Part shown: positions 8,268-10,277 of the stretch, piece by piece
Numbering within the stretch: the stretch's first letter is position 1
How the letters are laid out: each line of letters opens with the position of its first letter
Assembly: GCA_003695505.1 (NCBI GenBank)
Contig: RFIY01000075.1
Coordinates: 1 to 10,277, forward strand
Direction: 5' to 3'
Source: J088 sp003695505 [NCBI: Candidatus Dadabacteria bacterium]
GTDB lineage: Bacteria > J088
DNA: 10,277 nt
Translations under genes and position numbers: made by a program
The notes under the pieces: model-generated
Databases searched by the model: none
Seen by the model: only the letters and a program-made list of their open reading frames with translations
Told to the model about the DNA's origin: nothing

Positions 8268-8273
8268 CTTGAT

Positions 8274-8280
8274 CTCCTCT
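8274..8280 (-). promoter_or_regulatory. Ribosome binding site pointing to a TTG start for the giant protein
   Basis: AGAGGAG on the minus strand lies 6 bases before a TTG at 8267. This start gives a short basic n-region before the hydrophobic segment, as expected for a signal peptide. The in-frame ATGs at 8303 and 8312 have no recognisable ribosome site. TTG starts are rarer than ATG, so the assignment is moderate. Confidence 0.5.
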
Positions 8281-8394
8281 GCCAGGGGTCCAGTTCGTGG
8301 CATGGCAACCATCGGGATCTGCGAGGAGATGCGTACCTTGAGCAAGGTCAGAAATCCATGGATCTCAATGGTATACACCAGCGATCAGTACGAA

Positions 8395-8423
8395 AGCGTA
8401 TCGCAGATTCGGGTGAAAATCAA
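8395..8423 (-). promoter_or_regulatory. Candidate sigma-70-like promoter for the giant surface protein gene
   Basis: On the minus strand TTGATT (8418-8423) and TACGCT (8395-8400) are 17 bases apart. An A/T-rich stretch (about 8424-8447) lies just upstream and could act as an UP element. Transcription would start near 8388, giving a leader of about 120 bases to the TTG start. The -10 match is poor. Confidence 0.3.
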
Positions 8424-8454
8424 CATGTTTTCTTTTTCTGTTTTGAATGTCAGG

Positions 8455-8464
8455 CAAACGTTTG
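8455..8464. promoter_or_regulatory. Perfect palindrome CAAACGTTTG between divergent genes, possible operator
   Basis: CAAACGTTTG is a perfect 10-bp palindrome lying between the two candidate divergent promoters, about 32 bases from the leftward -35 box and 17 bases from the rightward one. A regulator bound here could affect both genes. A single 10-bp palindrome can also arise by chance. Confidence 0.3.
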
Positions 8465-8480
8465 ATTCTGGACCGATTGA

Positions 8481-8508
8481 TTGACCATTCCGACCGTGTC
8501 CTTAAGTT
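8481..8508 (+). promoter_or_regulatory. Candidate promoter for the permease gene
   Basis: TTGACC (8481-8486) is followed after 16 bases by TAAGTT (8503-8508). An alternative -10, TAGAAT at 8508-8513, would leave a 21-base spacer, which is too long. The -35 is good and the -10 weak. Confidence 0.3.
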
Positions 8509-8572
8509 AGAATGGATCCGCCGTATGCGCTTGCAGGTTACACGCGGGCACGGAACATTGGAAGTCCGGACT

Positions 8573-9871
8573 ATGATGCGACACGAGCCGAGACGTAACA
8601 TCGATGAGAAACTGGGGCTGTTCGAATTGATTGCGATCGCGGTCGGCGGCATGATCGGCGGCGGTATCTTTTCCGTACTCGGGCTGGCCGTCGCGCTGGC
8701 TGGCAACGGCGCGCCGCTGTCGTTTTTGCTTGCCGGCACCATCGCCGGCCTCGCCGCCTATTCATACTGGCGTCTGTGTCTCGTCTTTCCGGACGACGGT
8801 GCGAGCTACACCTATCTGTTGCGGGCGTTTCCAGAGCGTCCGTCGATTGCGGCTGTCGAAGGATGGGTTGTCATCGCCGGATACATTGGCACGTTGGCGC
8901 TCTATGCGTTCACATTTGGCGCCTACGCGGCCGATCTGCTGTCGTTGCCGCAGGGCGAGGGCGGACGTGGCGTGTTGTCGATTTCTGTACTCCTGTTTTT
9001 TCTGCTCGTCAATCTGCGCGGTGTCCGCACCAGTGGTCGCTCGGAGGATCTGATCGTCTATGCGAAGCTGCTGATCCTGGCCGCGTTTGCCGTCATCGGC
9101 TTCACGCACCTGGAGCCGCAGCGCTTCACGCCGCTGTTCGATCACGGTATTACTGGTGTACTCAACGGCGGGGCATTGATTTTCGTCGCCTTCGAGGGCT
9201 TTCAGTTGATGACCAATGCGGTGCAGGAGACCGAAAAACCCGAACGCAATATTCCATGTGCGATGGCGACATCGGTCGTGGTCGTCACCCTGGTCTATCT
9301 GGGCCTCTGCATCGTTGCAATTGGCGTATTACCGCGAGAGACCCTGCTGGCTGCCGAAGAATATGCGCTTGCTGAAGTCGCTCGACCCGTGATGGGCCAG
9401 TCTGGTCGTGTCCTCGTCGCACTGGCCGCACTGCTGGCCACATCGTCGGCAATCAATGCGACATTGTTCGGTGCGTCGCGGATGATGGCGATCATGGCTG
9501 TAGAAAAGATGATGCCCGCCGTGTTCGCGCGACGATCCGCCCGCCAGGTGCCAGCAATGGCACTTGTCGCGCTTGTCGGAGCCAGCGGCGTGCTGACGTT
9601 CACTGGTGGGCTTGACGTGATTGCGTCGTTTTCGTCATTGACGTTTCTGCTGGTCAGCGCCGGGGTCGGCATTGCCAACTATCGCCTGCGCCAACAGACG
9701 AAAGCGAGGGGAGAGATTGTGTTGTTGTCGCTAATCCTTGTTGCGGCGACAATCGGCGCGTTGGTCGGCTACATGGCGATTCATTCTCGAAATATGCTCT
9801 ACGGCGTGATCGTGCTGTATGCCATCACGATCACGGGGGCCGTCGTCTGGAACCGCCGAATGCTGGTCTGA
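8573..9871 (+). CDS. APC-superfamily amino acid permease
   Basis: 432 aa from the first ATG of an ATGATG pair, with about 12 predicted membrane helices. Helix 1 carries GGMIGGGIF at residues 25-33, the glycine-rich unwound substrate site of APC transporters. FPDDGASYTYLLRAF (72-86) matches the conserved segment after helix 2. FVAFEGF (204-210) followed by ETEKPERNIP (219-228) is the helix 6 signature (F-x-A-F-x-G-F ... E-x-x-P-x-R-N-I-P). By family it moves amino acids or related amines across the inner membrane by proton symport or exchange; the substrate is not readable. The preceding polar residues MMRHEPRRNIDEKLGLFE match a normal APC N-terminus. In-frame upstream ATGs at 8447 and 8525 would add an unusual basic tail. 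The ribosome site is a weak GGAAG 8 bases before the ATG. It is divergent from the giant surface gene and ends 93 bases before the tRNA. Confidence 0.93.
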   Translation: MMRHEPRRNIDEKLGLFELIAIAVGGMIGGGIFSVLGLAVALAGNGAPLSFLLAGTIAGLAAYSYWRLCLVFPDDGASYTYLLRAFPERPSIAAVEGWVVIAGYIGTLALYAFTFGAYAADLLSLPQGEGGRGVLSISVLLFFLLVNLRGVRTSGRSEDLIVYAKLLILAAFAVIGFTHLEPQRFTPLFDHGITGVLNGGALIFVAFEGFQLMTNAVQETEKPERNIPCAMATSVVVVTLVYLGLCIVAIGVLPRETLLAAEEYALAEVARPVMGQSGRVLVALAALLATSSAINATLFGASRMMAIMAVEKMMPAVFARRSARQVPAMALVALVGASGVLTFTGGLDVIASFSSLTFLLVSAGVGIANYRLRQQTKARGEIVLLSLILVAATIGALVGYMAIHSRNMLYGVIVLYAITITGAVVWNRRMLV

Positions 9872-9880
9872 CGGTGGGAG

Positions 9881-9909
9881 TTGCACGCTCTTCGCGCTTT
9901 GGGCACAAT
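9881..9909 (+). promoter_or_regulatory. Candidate tRNA-Gly promoter
   Basis: TTGCAC (9881-9886) and CACAAT (9904-9909) are separated by exactly 17 bases and lie just after the permease stop codon. Transcription would begin near 9916, about 50 bases before the mature tRNA. The G/C-rich bases after the start site resemble the discriminator of growth-rate-controlled stable RNA promoters. The -35 match is only partial. Confidence 0.4.
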
Positions 9910-9919
9910 AGACAATCTC

Positions 9920-9953
9920 AGGTCGGGCGACGCACGCCGTTGCTCGGCTTTTT
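9920..9953 (+). terminator. Hairpin with T-run between permease and tRNA, possible permease terminator
   Basis: AGGTCGGGCGAC (9920-9931) can pair with GTTGCTCGGCTT (9939-9950) over 12 pairs, several of them G-U, around a 7-base loop, and runs into TTTTT (9949-9953). It ends 11 bases before the tRNA. It may terminate permease transcripts. If the tRNA promoter at 9881-9909 is real, the hairpin would sit in the tRNA leader instead. Confidence 0.45.
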
Positions 9954-9964
9954 GACAGATTGTC

Positions 9965-10037
9965 GCGGGAATAGCTCAGATGGTAGAGCATCTGCTTGCC
10001 ATGCAGAAGGTCGCGGGTTCGAATCCCGTTTCCCGCT
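9965..10037 (+). tRNA. tRNA-Gly (anticodon GCC)
   Basis: A complete 73-base cloverleaf can be drawn. The acceptor stem is GCGGGAA with TTCCCGC, the D-arm GCTC/GAGC, and the anticodon stem TCTGC/GCAGA with loop TTGCCAT and anticodon GCC at 9998-10000. The variable loop is AGGTC, the T-arm GCGGG-TTCGAAT-CCCGT, and the discriminator base is T. The 3' CCA is not encoded (TCAG follows), so it must be added after transcription. It reads glycine codons GGC and GGU. An intrinsic terminator follows directly, and copies of its 3' end lie just beyond. Confidence 0.98.
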
Positions 10038-10046
10038 CAGAAGAGG

Positions 10047-10099
10047 AAGCTCCGGAAGCAGCGTGACGACGCGGCAAGATTCCGGGGCTTTCGTTTTTT
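10047..10099 (+). terminator. Rho-independent terminator of tRNA-Gly
   Basis: AAGCTCCGGAA (10047-10057) pairs with TTCCGGGGCTT (10080-10090) over 11 bp including one G-U, around a 22-base loop. Three bases later comes a run of six T (10094-10099). It begins 10 bases after the tRNA. Confidence 0.8.
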
Positions 10100-10100
10100 C

Positions 10101-10139
10101 GGAAACGGGATTCGAACAATAAGAAACAATCCCGTTTCC
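10101..10139. repeat. 12-bp inverted repeat made of tRNA-Gly 3'-end sequence
   Basis: GGAAACGGGATT (10101-10112) and AATCCCGTTTCC (10128-10139) are exact reverse complements with a 15-base loop. The left arm extends to 17 bases (10101-10117) that are the exact reverse complement of the T-arm and acceptor part of tRNA-Gly (10017-10033). No T-run follows, so this is not an ordinary second terminator. Confidence 0.8.
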
Positions 10140-10142
10140 CGC
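10128..10142 (+). repeat. Direct repeat of the tRNA-Gly 3' end (attachment-site-like)
   Basis: AATCCCGTTTCCCGC at 10128-10142 is identical to tRNA positions 10022-10036, the last T-stem bases plus the 3' acceptor strand. Direct repeats of a tRNA 3' end are the usual mark of att sites left by tyrosine-integrase elements. Here the copy is only about 106 bases away and no integrase is in view, so this could be a small remnant, a tandem att site, or an element boundary. Confidence 0.6.
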
Positions 10143-10178
10143 GATCGCGCGGGCTGGATGCTGCACCGGCAAACCAAC

Positions 10179-10277
10179 GTCGTCAGGGACGTGCGCCGTG
10201 TGGTGTTTTCTGCGAGTCGCAGAGCGGGGTTTCTGTGGCGAAGCAGGAAGCGCCGCACGGGGTGCGTCCCTGGCGAC
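10179..10277 (+). repeat. Long near-perfect hairpin at the window edge, candidate structured RNA or element terminus
   Basis: Bases 10179-10213 pair with 10243-10277 over 35 positions: 27 Watson-Crick pairs, 7 G-U wobbles and one G-G mismatch (10195/10261). Inside the remaining 29-base loop a further 7-bp stem (10218-10224 with 10231-10237) closes a CGGGGT loop. Read as minus-strand RNA the seven wobbles become A-C mismatches, so the fold favours a plus-strand transcript. The stem reaches the last base of the window and may continue. No known RNA family was recognised. A mobile-element terminal repeat is an alternative. Confidence 0.6.

Larger units (their letters stand above)
8268..8572. other. 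Divergent intergenic region between the giant protein and the permease
   Basis: About 305 bases separate the two chosen starts. It holds the ribosome site of the giant gene, one weak promoter candidate in each direction, an A/T-rich run around 8424-8447 and the palindrome at 8455-8464. Both flanking reading frames stay open into it (to 8378 leftward, from 8447 rightward), but without good ribosome sites, so the extra codons are unlikely to be translated. No further gene is seen. Confidence 0.5.

Noticed and set aside
7963-8484. Plus-strand open frame crossing the start of the giant gene
   Set aside because: The N-terminal domain and signal segment of the giant protein on the minus strand explain this DNA; the plus-strand product shows no features.
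10037-10258. Open frames over the tRNA downstream region on both strands
   Set aside because: They run through the tRNA, its terminator and the hairpins; their sequence is dictated by these structures and no ribosome sites are seen.
10179-10277. Integron attC site
   Set aside because: The length would fit, but no RYYYAAC core is seen next to the left arm and the right outer core would lie beyond the window; there is no cassette gene.
10179-10277. 4.5S/SRP RNA
   Set aside because: The conserved apical motif around GGAAGCAGCC is absent from the hairpin, and the apical loop is CGGGGT.

Overview
The window looks like chromosomal DNA of a fairly GC-rich proteobacterium, most likely a gammaproteobacterium. 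Three things suggest this: the tRNA-Gly(GCC) sequence, a C-terminal Cys-containing sorting tail on a large surface protein, and a secreted lipoprotein with Cys-rich and DxDGDG modules. The assignment is an inference from gene content, not from a database search.

Left and centre (1-8267, minus strand): three genes point leftward and may form one transcription unit. Transcribed first is a giant secreted protein (8267-2988, about 1759 aa). It has an N-terminal membrane/signal segment, 14 FG-GAP repeats (enough for two seven-bladed integrin-type beta-propellers), several Ig/PKD-like domains, thrombospondin type-3-like calcium repeats, and a C-terminal GGGGC + helix + Arg4 tail typical of protease-processed sorting signals. 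Next is a lipoprotein (2863-1313) with Cys-rich and DxDGDG modules, an Ig-like domain and a C-terminal formylglycine-generating-enzyme-like domain that lacks the catalytic cysteines. Last is a membrane diiron fatty acid hydroxylase / sterol desaturase (1194-1), cut by the left edge. The first two are probably a pair of calcium-binding envelope or surface proteins. The link to the lipid hydroxylase is positional only.

Divergent intergenic region (8268-8572): it holds candidate promoters for both directions and a perfect 10-bp palindrome. On the plus strand follows an APC-superfamily amino acid permease (8573-9871), then a candidate promoter and a hairpin with a T-run, then tRNA-Gly(GCC) (9965-10037) with a good intrinsic terminator (10047-10099).

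Right edge (10100-10277): no convincing protein gene. Pieces of the tRNA-Gly 3' end recur here, first inverted (10101-10117) and then direct (10128-10142). After them comes a remarkable 35-bp near-perfect stem (10179-10213 with 10243-10277) that reaches the last base of the window. All seven of its non-Watson-Crick pairs except one G-G mismatch are G-U wobbles when read as plus-strand RNA. This is the most unusual part of the window and may be the edge of a mobile element or a structured RNA gene.
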